The notes below the pieces were generated by a model. That model had not been told where the DNA came from. It saw only the letters and a list, made by a program, of their open reading frames with translations, and ran no database searches. Position numbers and translations under genes: made by a program. Below, one piece after another: positions 36,160-44,771 of a stretch of DNA of 64,000 nucleotides. The DNA comes from Algivirga pacifica (GTDB taxonomy: Bacteria; Bacteroidota; Bacteroidia; Cytophagales; Flammeovirgaceae). Location: positions 1 to 64,000 of the forward strand of contig NZ_BAABJX010000021.1 in the NCBI RefSeq assembly GCF_039543525.1. Reading direction: 5' to 3'. Numbering within the stretch: position 1 is the stretch's first letter; each line of letters opens with the position of its first letter.

Positions 36160-37182
36160 ATGCCCGCGAACAAGAATGCACAATTGCGCCTGAAGGTTAT
36201 CAATGAATGCCTTCAAAGTGTGCGCCTGGAAGCCCGTTCCATGTACGAGCCTACCGTCACCTATTCCATTGAAGACCTGATCAATGCCTGTGTAGAAAAG
36301 ATCAAAGGTATTAAGAGTGTCTCTCTACGTACGATTAAGGGAGATATACAAATTATGCGCGATGAGTACAAAGCGCCTATCTTCTATGACAAAGCGCATA
36401 ATAGCTACTATTATGACGACCCCAACTACTCCATTTATAAACAACAGCTCACTGCCGAGGACCACAACCAACTGCATCACCTACTGCATCAGCTTCGTAA
36501 TGTAGAAGGCTTTCCTCAAGTGAAGGAACTGGATGAGCTTATACAAAAACTGGAAAAAGGGCCTTATGCTCCCAAAGGGAAGTCCTCCGGTCCGGTGATT
36601 GAGTTTGAGAACGTCAACTATAAAGGAGCCAGCCAATTGCCAGAGTTGCATGAAGCTACCCTCAACAAATGGGTACTAACTCTCTGGTATCAGCCTTTTA
36701 ACAAAGAACTAGAAGTTATAAAAGTACATCCCTATCGTATCAAGGAGTATAATAAACGCTACTACTTAATAGGACATAACGAAGAGAAGAATAGCATTCA
36801 TCAATATCCATTAGATCGTATTGAAGACTTTGAGATCCATAAGACCGAGCCTTTTATAAGCAATCGAACGTTTAAGCCGAGTATCTACCGCAATATTGTT
36901 GGGGTCACTATACCGGAGGAAGGACGCCTGCAAACCATAGAGTTATGGGTACACCATAAAAGCTTGCCTTATATGGAAACCCGCCCCCTACACCATAGCC
37001 AGACCGTCAAGAAAAGGCTTCCTGATGGCAGTGGTATTGTACAACTGAAAGTCATTCCCAACTTTGAGCTGGACACCCATATCCTGCGACTGGGGGAACT
37101 GGTAGAGGTGATCAAGCCTTATGGGTATCGGGAGCATATTAAGGAAAGGGTAAAGGGGATGGTGGAAAGGTATGGAGAGTAA
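36160..37182 (+). CDS. WYL-domain transcriptional regulator
   Basis: The 340-residue protein has an N-terminal HTH (about 8-65, with VSLRTIKGDIQIM), a WYL domain (about 150-235; WVLTLWYQPFNKELEVIKVHPYRIKEYNKRYYLIGH and YPLDRIEDFEI) and a C-terminal WCX region (LGELVEVIKPYG). WYL proteins regulate some CRISPR loci, including a type III-D locus in Synechocystis. This gene lies 0.7 kb from the 3' end of the Cas operon, so a regulatory link is possible but not shown by the sequence. Confidence 0.85.
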   Translation: MPANKNAQLRLKVINECLQSVRLEARSMYEPTVTYSIEDLINACVEKIKGIKSVSLRTIKGDIQIMRDEYKAPIFYDKAHNSYYYDDPNYSIYKQQLTAEDHNQLHHLLHQLRNVEGFPQVKELDELIQKLEKGPYAPKGKSSGPVIEFENVNYKGASQLPELHEATLNKWVLTLWYQPFNKELEVIKVHPYRIKEYNKRYYLIGHNEEKNSIHQYPLDRIEDFEIHKTEPFISNRTFKPSIYRNIVGVTIPEEGRLQTIELWVHHKSLPYMETRPLHHSQTVKKRLPDGSGIVQLKVIPNFELDTHILRLGELVEVIKPYGYREHIKERVKGMVERYGE

Positions 37183-37241
37183 TTAACTTTGACTATTTAC
37201 CCATCCTAAATACTTCCCTCAACTCCACCCAGGACTAAAGT

Positions 37242-37358
37242 CCCAGGCTCTTTTAAAATTGCCACATTGTGGCGATCTATTCTAACGCATATTGCTTATA
37301 TGCTTAAAAATAAGATTGTATTGATCACCGTAAAGCGGTATTTCTAAAAGAGCCTGGG
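37242..37358. repeat. Inverted repeat with CCAGGCTCTTTTA arms
   Basis: CCAGGCTCTTTTAAAA at the left pairs with TCTAAAAGAGCCTGG at the right; ATTGCCACATTGTGGCGAT is a nested hairpin. Non-coding, after the WYL gene. Confidence 0.75.
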
Positions 37359-37404
37359 GGGTACCACCCATGTAATGCTAGGCGGGGATGGAGATAACTA
37401 TTAT

Positions 37405-37444
37405 GTCGGTTATTTATTCAACCTTAAGAATCGCGCCCCTATGG
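37405..37444. repeat. Solo copy of the IS630-type element end
   Basis: TGTCGGTTATTTATTCAACC followed by TTAAGAATCGCGCCCCTATGG is nearly identical to the right end of the element at 54 kb. There is no transposase here. It overlaps the stop codon of the next minus-strand gene. Confidence 0.7.
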
Positions 37445-37840
37445 TTCGAATTGGATTTTGAGGCCGTTGCTGAAGACAAACATCAATGTCCCGTTATCGA
37501 ACAACAAAGAATGTAGCTCATTCCCATCCTCATCAAGGTAAACAACTACTTGATAAGCATCCCCATTGGCATTGACGTCCTTAGACACCTTACTCACACT
37601 ACGGAAACGTTCCTTCTCCCCATTCGCCTTATATAGAACCATATCGGCGTTATCGTTGATATTGAATACCATCGTATTACCTCCTTCCCTCCACTCGGAC
37701 CATTGCCCAGTATCAGGATCAAAATAACAATAAGAAGAGTAATCTCGACGGAAAGTGTCCTGCGCAAACAGCACTGCTGACTGCATGACAAAAAATAACA
37801 TTAGAAAAATGGTGATGGAAAATTGTCTTTTTCGATTCAT
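37439..37840 (-). CDS. Small secreted protein, unknown function
   Basis: The ATG at 37840 gives 133 residues with a signal peptide (about 1-25, ending AVLFAQ). The mature part is beta-rich (MVFNINDNADMVLYKANG, YQVVVYLDEDGNELHSLLFDNGTLMFVFSNG), a lipocalin-like pattern without a family I recognise. It lies between the WYL gene and the Csx1 gene. Confidence 0.6.
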   Translation of the reverse strand: MNRKRQFSITIFLMLFFVMQSAVLFAQDTFRRDYSSYCYFDPDTGQWSEWREGGNTMVFNINDNADMVLYKANGEKERFRSVSKVSKDVNANGDAYQVVVYLDEDGNELHSLLFDNGTLMFVFSNGLKIQFEP

Positions 37841-37922
37841 AATTGGTGGATTGAAGTATATAATTAATAATGAATCGAAGATGGGAAGTGAGGGTGCAGT
37901 AGAGGTGCACCCTAGAGTAAAA

Positions 37923-39248
37923 TTATAAAACAAAAAGGTCGTCTAATCTCAATTCTTTCACTTGTCGGTACAAACTATACAGTTGCTTATGCATTTCCAT
38001 AAAATTTTGGCCGTCCTCATTGGTTCCACAATGATTGATATCATTTCGCAATTTTGATAATTGACGATAAATTGTCACCAATTGATTATTTCCTTTTTGC
38101 CAGGGAGAAAGAGAGGTGTTGATTACATACTGATCCTTCAGTCGAATCGCATGTGCCACAAACTCCCATTCTACACCTTTATCTTTCGCATTCTCCTTTA
38201 AATACTCCTCTTTGACACCCGCTAAGACTTGATTTACCAGCTCACGATACTTATACTCATTGACCAATTTTTGGTCAAACTGCTCAATCACTAAACTCTT
38301 GATCGTCTCTTGCAAAAAAGTATACCCTTGCTGTATCATGTTATGATCCAAGCACCACTTCACCGCTGCCAATCCATTTTTCAAGGAAGCCGACTTGAAA
38401 GGTTGTAACTCTTTTTTAATTAACTCTAAAAGCGGCACCAATTGAGGTAAGCCTTGTGATCCTTGTATCTCGATCAACTCCTGTAGCTCTTCAAAGGATA
38501 TATTCTCAGACAGTTCTCTCCCACGACAAGTTGCAATTGCTTCTGAAAAATTCGTCAGCTGCCCTGCAAACCGCAATAACACTTCCTTATCCAAATGATC
38601 ATACTTATTAGCCGTATCTCTCAGCAACAAAGCTAACTCCTTGGTGTCACCGGAGTGAATCATCTTTCTGGAAGCTCCGGTCCACTTCTGCAACTCCACG
38701 AAACTTGTCAGGTCAACAATTGGTGTCGTATTCAATTGGGTGTCCCTTGCCTCAAAAGCCCCATAGCACAAACGTTCTGTCTTAATGTCTTTGAGCAACT
38801 CTCCATAGTTCAGCAATACCAAACCCAACATAGGAATAGAACGAAAAGCATGTGTGATATCAAAAATCACCTCATCTCCTTTCTGTAGCTCCCTAAAAAC
38901 TGTCTCAAAAATTGCCCAGATCCCCTCCTCATTGAGGCCATCAGGGATCATCACATTCTTATAGCTCATTCCCTTGAATCCCTCTTCCTGTATCAATGCT
39001 TTAAGCCTACATTGCAGTCCTTCATTCTCATTGCTTATAGGGTTATCATTCCAATGAGTCTCCCTAGCTTTCTCCGTGGTAAAGACAATAATTGTTCCTT
39101 GTTCATTCCAATCCTTACAAAACGCTCTGGCCGTAGCTTCTTGCACATAACGCAAAAACGGCCCTGCCTTTTGGACATCCTCATGATAATAACGAGACGT
39201 CTCGTAACGTCCGGCCCCTAAAAAACTGATTAATACTTTTCTTGGCAT
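37923..39248 (-). CDS. csx1: Csx1/TM1812-family CARF-HEPN ribonuclease
   Basis: I choose the ATG at 39248 (441 residues; MPRKVLISFLGAG), which opens the CARF domain. The N-terminal part resembles the TM1812/TIGR02221 family: LISFLGAGRYETSRYYH and IIVFTTEKARETHW, then GDEVIFDITHAFRSIPML. The C-terminal helical part holds RNDINH (401-406), the RxxxxH site of HEPN RNases. It should degrade RNA when cyclic oligoadenylate binds the CARF domain. It is the last gene of the cas6-cas10-...-csx1 operon, just after csx20. Confidence 0.86.
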   Translation of the reverse strand: MPRKVLISFLGAGRYETSRYYHEDVQKAGPFLRYVQEATARAFCKDWNEQGTIIVFTTEKARETHWNDNPISNENEGLQCRLKALIQEEGFKGMSYKNVMIPDGLNEEGIWAIFETVFRELQKGDEVIFDITHAFRSIPMLGLVLLNYGELLKDIKTERLCYGAFEARDTQLNTTPIVDLTSFVELQKWTGASRKMIHSGDTKELALLLRDTANKYDHLDKEVLLRFAGQLTNFSEAIATCRGRELSENISFEELQELIEIQGSQGLPQLVPLLELIKKELQPFKSASLKNGLAAVKWCLDHNMIQQGYTFLQETIKSLVIEQFDQKLVNEYKYRELVNQVLAGVKEEYLKENAKDKGVEWEFVAHAIRLKDQYVINTSLSPWQKGNNQLVTIYRQLSKLRNDINHCGTNEDGQNFMEMHKQLYSLYRQVKELRLDDLFVL

Positions 39249-39291
39249 AATTGAATTGATGATATATGGTGTTTGGAATCTGTGGGGTATT

Positions 39292-39318
39292 GGGGGCGCG
39301 ATAAATCGCACCCCTACG
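39292..39318. repeat. REP-like hairpin (GGGGCGCGAT/ATCGCACCCC)
   Basis: GGGGGCGCGATAAATCGCAC plus CCCTACGG, in the 78-nt gap between the csx20 and csx1 genes. It may affect read-through to csx1. Confidence 0.8.
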
Positions 39319-39326
39319 GCATCCAT

Positions 39327-39710
39327 TTAATATTGACGGAATATTTTGTGCTTAAATGTTCTTTTGACTTCTACAGTACCGTCGGGCAATACCACTTCCA
39401 CTGCTTTCCTTTCGGTCGTCGCATAGATCGGAATCCCTTTGTTTCGCAGTTTACAATACCCGACAATCATATTGACCATTCCAAAGTCGCCTTGCACCAA
39501 TACGTAATCCTCCGGCGCTATTTCCTGCTCAATATATTGTAGAAAAGGAGTGGTATACGCATTAAGATCTTCCAACTCTGGAGGGACATTGCTCCACAGC
39601 TTCTGCAGTCTTTCTGGTAAGGGAATTTCTTTTGTAACCTGTAGTGCTTGTTGGGCATCTTGCTGCTGTTCCTGAGTGAGAGAATGGGAGAAGAAGAGAT
39701 GTAATTTCAT
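39327..39710 (-). CDS. csx20: Csx20-family protein, putative ring nuclease
   Basis: The 127-residue protein matches Csx20 in length and order: LHLFFSHSLTQEQQQDA, LPERLQKLWSNVPPE, VLVQGDFGMVNMIVGY, PIYATTERKAVEV and a final TFKHKIFRQY. Csx20 proteins are reported as ring nucleases that cut cyclic oligoadenylate and end signalling. It sits between the Card1-type genes and csx1, as expected for an off-switch of the CARF effectors. Confidence 0.82.
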   Translation of the reverse strand: MKLHLFFSHSLTQEQQQDAQQALQVTKEIPLPERLQKLWSNVPPELEDLNAYTTPFLQYIEQEIAPEDYVLVQGDFGMVNMIVGYCKLRNKGIPIYATTERKAVEVVLPDGTVEVKRTFKHKIFRQY

Positions 39711-39751
39711 AGTGGTTGTGTCTTATGGTTTTCGTTTTGCTAAGGTAGAAA

Positions 39752-40822
39752 TTAGGAGTGTAGTGTATTTACATTGATGTTATTTTCTGTTTTTATCTTT
39801 ATACCAGCGAACTCCATCAATTTCTTAATCATATGACCTTTATTACCTATCTTTGTATTATCCAACGGCTCCTTCAAACCTAGTAACCTACTTCTTCTTT
39901 CTATATTTTTTTTATTCGAAAACTGTCCCAGTGAGACTAAGCAAGTAGACGCAAAAAGGCCAAAATAAGACTTCAAAGCTGCTAATTTGTAAAGAGCTGC
40001 TTCTGCTACCTTGTCGGGATTTTTAAAAGGCAATGTTGCTTTTCCTTCAATAACAAATAGTCGATTATTATTCATAAACATAATATCAAATTCATTATCA
40101 TAATCGGCATCACTCTCTTTTCCTACCTTATGTAACTTCACATTATAAGCAAGATAATCATCACCAAGACTTAACTCTTCTTGCATGACATAATACATTA
40201 AATCTTCAAACCAACCGCCACCATAATAACTCCTATTCTCAGCACTTCCTTTGGTGTGTGCATCTTTTATATGTGAATAATTATGTTTGTCAAAACCTAC
40301 TTTTTTAAACTCATGATATACCTGCCAAGCTTTTTGCGAGTTCCAAATAGGCTCTCCCTTTTCTACCATCTCAAGACCATAGATCGTTAAGTACTCCCAC
40401 AATGTACACTGATACTTTATATTACGATCATCAAATGCTTTATTTACTGAAGTCCACAGATCCTGAGTCGCCGGTTTATACCAAAACTCACAGTTCTCAT
40501 TGCTTGAAAAGAAAGCATAAGTAGCCAAGGACATCATCTTAGTCCCTCCTGTTAGATTAATTTGAAAATATATATTTTCGGTATAAGCCTCAAACTCTTG
40601 AGATAAAGCCTGAAGGATTAAAGACGTATCATCTCCATCAACTACTATCTTATGAACATTACTTTCTGCCAACCTTGCTCCTTTTATTAAATGAACAGAT
40701 TTTTGCTTTTTCTCCATCGCTTCAGTAGTGATAAAGATATACGCATCTGCCTTCCATTCTTTGATAAATAGAAGGTTAGGAAGAGATTGGTCGGAGATGA
40801 GGAGAATATTAATTTTTTTCAT
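39752..40822 (-). CDS. can2: Card1/Can2-type CARF-nuclease, copy A
   Basis: The 356-residue protein has a CARF domain (1-140) with INLTGGTKMMSLA (88-100; TGGTK at 91-95) and a PD-(D/E)xK nuclease domain (about 200-300) with WFEDLMYY, NEFDIMF (D246) and VIEGK (E259, K261). Card1/Can2 enzymes cut DNA and RNA when cyclic tetra-adenylate binds. Both catalytic clusters are intact. It is followed by csx20 and preceded by a paralogue with a 9-nt gap. Confidence 0.88.
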   Translation of the reverse strand: MKKINILLISDQSLPNLLFIKEWKADAYIFITTEAMEKKQKSVHLIKGARLAESNVHKIVVDGDDTSLILQALSQEFEAYTENIYFQINLTGGTKMMSLATYAFFSSNENCEFWYKPATQDLWTSVNKAFDDRNIKYQCTLWEYLTIYGLEMVEKGEPIWNSQKAWQVYHEFKKVGFDKHNYSHIKDAHTKGSAENRSYYGGGWFEDLMYYVMQEELSLGDDYLAYNVKLHKVGKESDADYDNEFDIMFMNNNRLFVIEGKATLPFKNPDKVAEAALYKLAALKSYFGLFASTCLVSLGQFSNKKNIERRSRLLGLKEPLDNTKIGNKGHMIKKLMEFAGIKIKTENNINVNTLHS

Positions 40823-40831
40823 AGCCTAATT

Positions 40832-41947
40832 CTAATTTAAACGTATGCCTAACTTATGGGCCAAAGACTCATTCAGGTCTCTTTGAGCAACTACATTAAT
40901 TCTATTAAGGTCAGCCCTCTCCATATGCTTTTTAAGTGGCTGTAAAACCTTTCCTTCTCCATCCAGAATATCACTTACCGTTATAATGCTTGTTGAAGTA
41001 TATAATCCAAACCCTTTCTGTAATGAGTCAGACTTATAAAGAACTTCCCCTATAAAAGATTTTTGTCGTCCATCCACTTCCGTAAAAATGGAAGTTTTAC
41101 ATTCTATAGCATATAAACGATTGTTATGTACAAACAAAATATCAAATTCGTTAGGTACATCAGCCTTCTTAATTTGGTAACCTAACCCCAAATAATCTTC
41201 TGATATTCCTACTTCCTTGAGTAAACGATAATATACATATTCTTCAAACCAATCTCCCGTTAGATAACGTACTTCGTACTTTGTCAATTTGCCTTCATTT
41301 GAAGGAGTAAAATTAACTTCTTCCAAAAAGTTTGCTAACCCTTGAATCTTGTTAATCGTTGTATTTTTCTTTGACCTACATCTCTGAAGCTCGGTCAGCA
41401 CTGTTCTATACCTCTCCTGATGTTCAATATATTGATTGTAAAAATGTTGGGCATACTCAAAATCCAATAGAGGAGTACTCTTAGATTCCACGTCAAAACC
41501 ATAGCTTTGTAAATATTGATCCACAGAAAGCGATACATTTAAATCAAAAGTCTTTACTCCTTTTCCAGGGTGTATTTGGAGGTAAGTACCATTCCCTGGC
41601 AGATAAAAAATGGAGGACTGTAAATCTCTAAAGAAATGATCCACTCTTAAAGACATCACTTTCGTACCTCCCGTAATATTCACCAGGTATTCGTGGTTTT
41701 CATCGATCTGTTCACTAAGTTTCTGCTCTATATCTTCGAAAGAAACTGGATTAACAACAATGGTCGGCAACAATTGATTTTCAGAAATATCAGCAGCTTT
41801 CATAATCCACTCCCTATTACCATCTCTTTCCATACTTGCGGTTGATATAAATAGATATTTATCCACCTTACCTTTCATTTGAAGAATAAATTCCACATTA
41901 GGAATTGTTTGGGCCGACACTAAACTAACTAGTATTCTCATTTTCAA
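40832..41947 (-). CDS. can2: Card1/Can2-type CARF-nuclease, copy B
   Basis: The 371-residue paralogue has the CARF motif NITGGTKVMSL (TGGTK at 92-96) and the nuclease motifs GDWFEEYVYY (about 231-240), NEFDILF (D269) and AIECK (E282, K284). Between the domains is a longer helical linker (160-225) than in copy A. Identity to copy A looks moderate, so this is an old duplication or separate acquisition rather than a recent one. The start may be ATG 41947 or ATG 41941. Confidence 0.88.
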   Translation of the reverse strand: MKMRILVSLVSAQTIPNVEFILQMKGKVDKYLFISTASMERDGNREWIMKAADISENQLLPTIVVNPVSFEDIEQKLSEQIDENHEYLVNITGGTKVMSLRVDHFFRDLQSSIFYLPGNGTYLQIHPGKGVKTFDLNVSLSVDQYLQSYGFDVESKSTPLLDFEYAQHFYNQYIEHQERYRTVLTELQRCRSKKNTTINKIQGLANFLEEVNFTPSNEGKLTKYEVRYLTGDWFEEYVYYRLLKEVGISEDYLGLGYQIKKADVPNEFDILFVHNNRLYAIECKTSIFTEVDGRQKSFIGEVLYKSDSLQKGFGLYTSTSIITVSDILDGEGKVLQPLKKHMERADLNRINVVAQRDLNESLAHKLGIRLN

Positions 41948-42045
41948 TTTATTTCAATAAGAATACGTCTATAATATCAGTTCACCATAGACGCATTCTT
42001 TTATTAATTTTGAGTTATCCTGTTTTTCCTTGCTTATTACGCCAT

Positions 42046-44349
42046 TCAAGAAAGCAGCTCATCTGCCCTTGTATCTCCAAGCCATAGAATAACTTCTTTC
42101 TTATTTATGGTTTTAAGGAAACGAGCATTCCCGAGTCCCTCTCGCAACGCTGCCTCTACGATATCCGCTTCCTCTGAACTTAAGCATGGAGGGGTTAATT
42201 CCTTCTTGTAGTTTCTGCCATGCAATTGTCTCAGATATAAATCTACTTTATTGCCCACATGTTTCTTAAAGTCCTTATAAGGGGGCTCCACTTCTAGCTT
42301 TGCATTTGATTTCCTTTCTGCCGCTCTCTGTTTATTTTCCTCTTTTTCCTTTTCCGACGCTTTGGTTTTTAGCTCAGCTGAAAGTTCCCTATATACCTCC
42401 AGATAAGCTTCCGAAAACTCATCTTCCAACTCTTTTCGATAATCACTGATTGCTAACATTTCCTTGCGCACATTTTCAATGACAGCATCACCCTTATTTG
42501 TACTTTCTGAAGTTATGGAAGTAAGTGCTAAATCTTTCTGTTGCGTAATTTCAGAATAAGAAGGTAAAACCAGACGGTCTTTTTTATACTTCACAAAGTT
42601 ATGTCCATTATTATCCTTCAATTTAGGATAAGCTAAAGAGTCTTGACGCTCTGCCACTACAGACATCGCCAACAATTCTCTTACGGATGGGTTACTATGC
42701 CAGTTAGAAACTTTTTCTACCATCATTTCCTCAAAGGCAGCCAGATACTCTTCTTTTGTTGCTTTGAGTCCTGCCAAGCCTTCAATCTCATAACTACATC
42801 TGCCATACCCCAGAGGTTTAGCCATCCCCAAGCCATGGAAATACTTATCCTCATTTCCATGCATCGTCAAGGCACTTAATAAGGCTCCTATTTCAACTTT
42901 TCTCAGGCCATGCAGATTAATGTCACAAACAAACTCTACTCCACTTTTTAGAGGGACGAATTTGGTATCCATCTTTTCGGTAGCCCTGCCTCCTTCATTC
43001 AATACCTCTGCCCTGTTTACTAAATAATCCTTTCTAAATGGATAACGCTTATAGCCTCTTATAGTAGCATTATGATCATGGTAGGTTGTATATTTAGTAG
43101 TTTTCTCTCCTTTACCTTGCTCTATGTAAAAAGGATAATAAGATGCTCTTGGAGAAGATAAAACTACTTTCTGTTCAACATTTGCATGGGCCGTTTCCTC
43201 TGTAGCAAATGCATGACCAAACTGCACCCTTCCCTTTAGTGCATCAATAGTTTTATCTTTACGCTCATGGGTATACCCAAACATACACTGTGCTAAATCT
43301 AATCTTTCACTTTTATGCTGTTCTGGTAACAGTTCAGCCACGCGATAATCATAAGGCAATTTATACATATAGGATATTCCTAAGTGTAGAATCTTCCCTT
43401 TATTATCTACTGCATAGAAAACAGGAATATTTTCGCCTCTGCTAAGTGCTTGCCTCCAATGTTTATAATCTACTGTCCACTTCGCTTTATCATGTTCATA
43501 ATACGTAAAATGAAAGTCATCGATCACATTCATTGGGACCTCTATGGGGTATGCATTTGTTTCCCAAAAAATAAACTCATAAACCTTACCACTTGCCTTT
43601 AATCTGGGGTTCTTTGCTTTTTCCTGTGCGGACGGTTCTTTTCTTTTACTTGGTTGCCCTGTAAAAACTAGCTTTCCTTTTTTAAGCTTCTCACCTGCAC
43701 CCTCTACTCCAAACTCATAGATCTCTCTCATCACATCCTCACGGTCAAAGCGAAATACGTAAGGCTGATTCAATTCATCGCCTTTGAACATTTTGTACTT
43801 AAAAGCAGCAGCCTTATGTTCATCTTTGTTCCCCTGATAACCAGATACTTTTCCTTTGAACAAAGGTGCCATATTAGTTCCAAACTTAGCATCTAATTCA
43901 CCATGTGATATTCTACCTGGCTCACCAGCATCTTTCAACATGTACTTACCATGCTCCAACTTTAGCCAACCTCCACGAATCTTATAGTCTGACATCTTTT
44001 GACGGTACACCTCTACATTTTGTAAGTCTCTCACCGAGTATCTTACATCTTGTAAAGGATTTATCTTAGAAAAACTAAGAATTTGCAAAGTAGTCGCTAC
44101 CTCTCCTTTGATAGAAGACCCCGGAATAAAATATTTATCCTTATGCTGATGGAAAAGATCTTTTTGCTCGGCCTCTCCCTTTAAAGCAGCATTCCTTACG
44201 AAAATATCCGAAAGTGCCTTTATTTTCAGACGAATAGTACCACTTTCTGCATCAGAAAATGGGAGGTCATGGCTAATCATATCTGCCCACTCAGGAAAGA
44301 ATACTTCTTTGCTCAGAGGCACAAAGTTATAGGTTGATTTTACTGGCAT
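42046..44349 (-). CDS. TIGR03986-family type III RAMP protein
   Basis: The 767-residue protein starts with YNFVPLSKEVFFPEW and SHDLPFSDAESGTI, the signature of TIGR03986. The RAMP motif FIPGSSIKGEVATTL is at 74-87, a fold-typical G-rich turn GLGMAKPLGYGR near 535, and FGYTHE and GRVQFGHA between them. The C-terminal 200 residues are charged and helical. These large Cas7-like proteins occur in type III-D loci. It overlaps the stop/start of the TIGR04423 gene. Confidence 0.84.
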   Translation of the reverse strand: MPVKSTYNFVPLSKEVFFPEWADMISHDLPFSDAESGTIRLKIKALSDIFVRNAALKGEAEQKDLFHQHKDKYFIPGSSIKGEVATTLQILSFSKINPLQDVRYSVRDLQNVEVYRQKMSDYKIRGGWLKLEHGKYMLKDAGEPGRISHGELDAKFGTNMAPLFKGKVSGYQGNKDEHKAAAFKYKMFKGDELNQPYVFRFDREDVMREIYEFGVEGAGEKLKKGKLVFTGQPSKRKEPSAQEKAKNPRLKASGKVYEFIFWETNAYPIEVPMNVIDDFHFTYYEHDKAKWTVDYKHWRQALSRGENIPVFYAVDNKGKILHLGISYMYKLPYDYRVAELLPEQHKSERLDLAQCMFGYTHERKDKTIDALKGRVQFGHAFATEETAHANVEQKVVLSSPRASYYPFYIEQGKGEKTTKYTTYHDHNATIRGYKRYPFRKDYLVNRAEVLNEGGRATEKMDTKFVPLKSGVEFVCDINLHGLRKVEIGALLSALTMHGNEDKYFHGLGMAKPLGYGRCSYEIEGLAGLKATKEEYLAAFEEMMVEKVSNWHSNPSVRELLAMSVVAERQDSLAYPKLKDNNGHNFVKYKKDRLVLPSYSEITQQKDLALTSITSESTNKGDAVIENVRKEMLAISDYRKELEDEFSEAYLEVYRELSAELKTKASEKEKEENKQRAAERKSNAKLEVEPPYKDFKKHVGNKVDLYLRQLHGRNYKKELTPPCLSSEEADIVEAALREGLGNARFLKTINKKEVILWLGDTRADELLS

Positions 44350-44765
44350 TACTGTTTTGTTTTAGTGAAACCTGAGAATACATGAGCTATTGGTGCAAGT
44401 GCTTCAAACTTACTTCCTTCTTCTAGTGGTTGAGTCTTCCACAGTTCAGAGATATGCATTTTGAACTTCTGTCCATTCACTAGGTAATACCGATCTTCCA
44501 CTATAATCTCTTCTTCCGGATAGTGATCAAAATCAAATTGAGTAATCACATATTTTCCATTAAGATTTTTAATATGAATACTTCTTTTACTACTACGTTC
44601 ATATAACATTCCTTCTATAATAAAAGGAATAGAGCGTTCCTCAGGGAAGGCCGGCATTTTTGGCTCATTGGACTCTATAACTTCTGCCTGACGACTATTA
44701 CTATACCAAAGATACCCTTCATAATTCCCATGAGGGATATCAGTTAATTTATCTAATTTTTTCAT
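44349..44765 (-). CDS. TIGR04423-type small type III CRISPR protein
   Basis: The 138-residue protein has GNYEGYLWYSNSRQAEVIE, PFIIEGMLYERSSKRSIHIKNLNGKYVITQFD and YYLVNGQKFKMHISELW, which fit TIGR04423, a small protein of type III-D-like loci. Its role is unknown. It sits between the two large RAMP genes (1-nt overlap with TIGR03986, 6-nt gap before). It could be a surface or small subunit of the complex; this is inferred from its place only. Confidence 0.75.
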   Translation of the reverse strand: MKKLDKLTDIPHGNYEGYLWYSNSRQAEVIESNEPKMPAFPEERSIPFIIEGMLYERSSKRSIHIKNLNGKYVITQFDFDHYPEEEIIVEDRYYLVNGQKFKMHISELWKTQPLEEGSKFEALAPIAHVFSGFTKTKQ

Positions 44766-44771
44766 TGGAGC

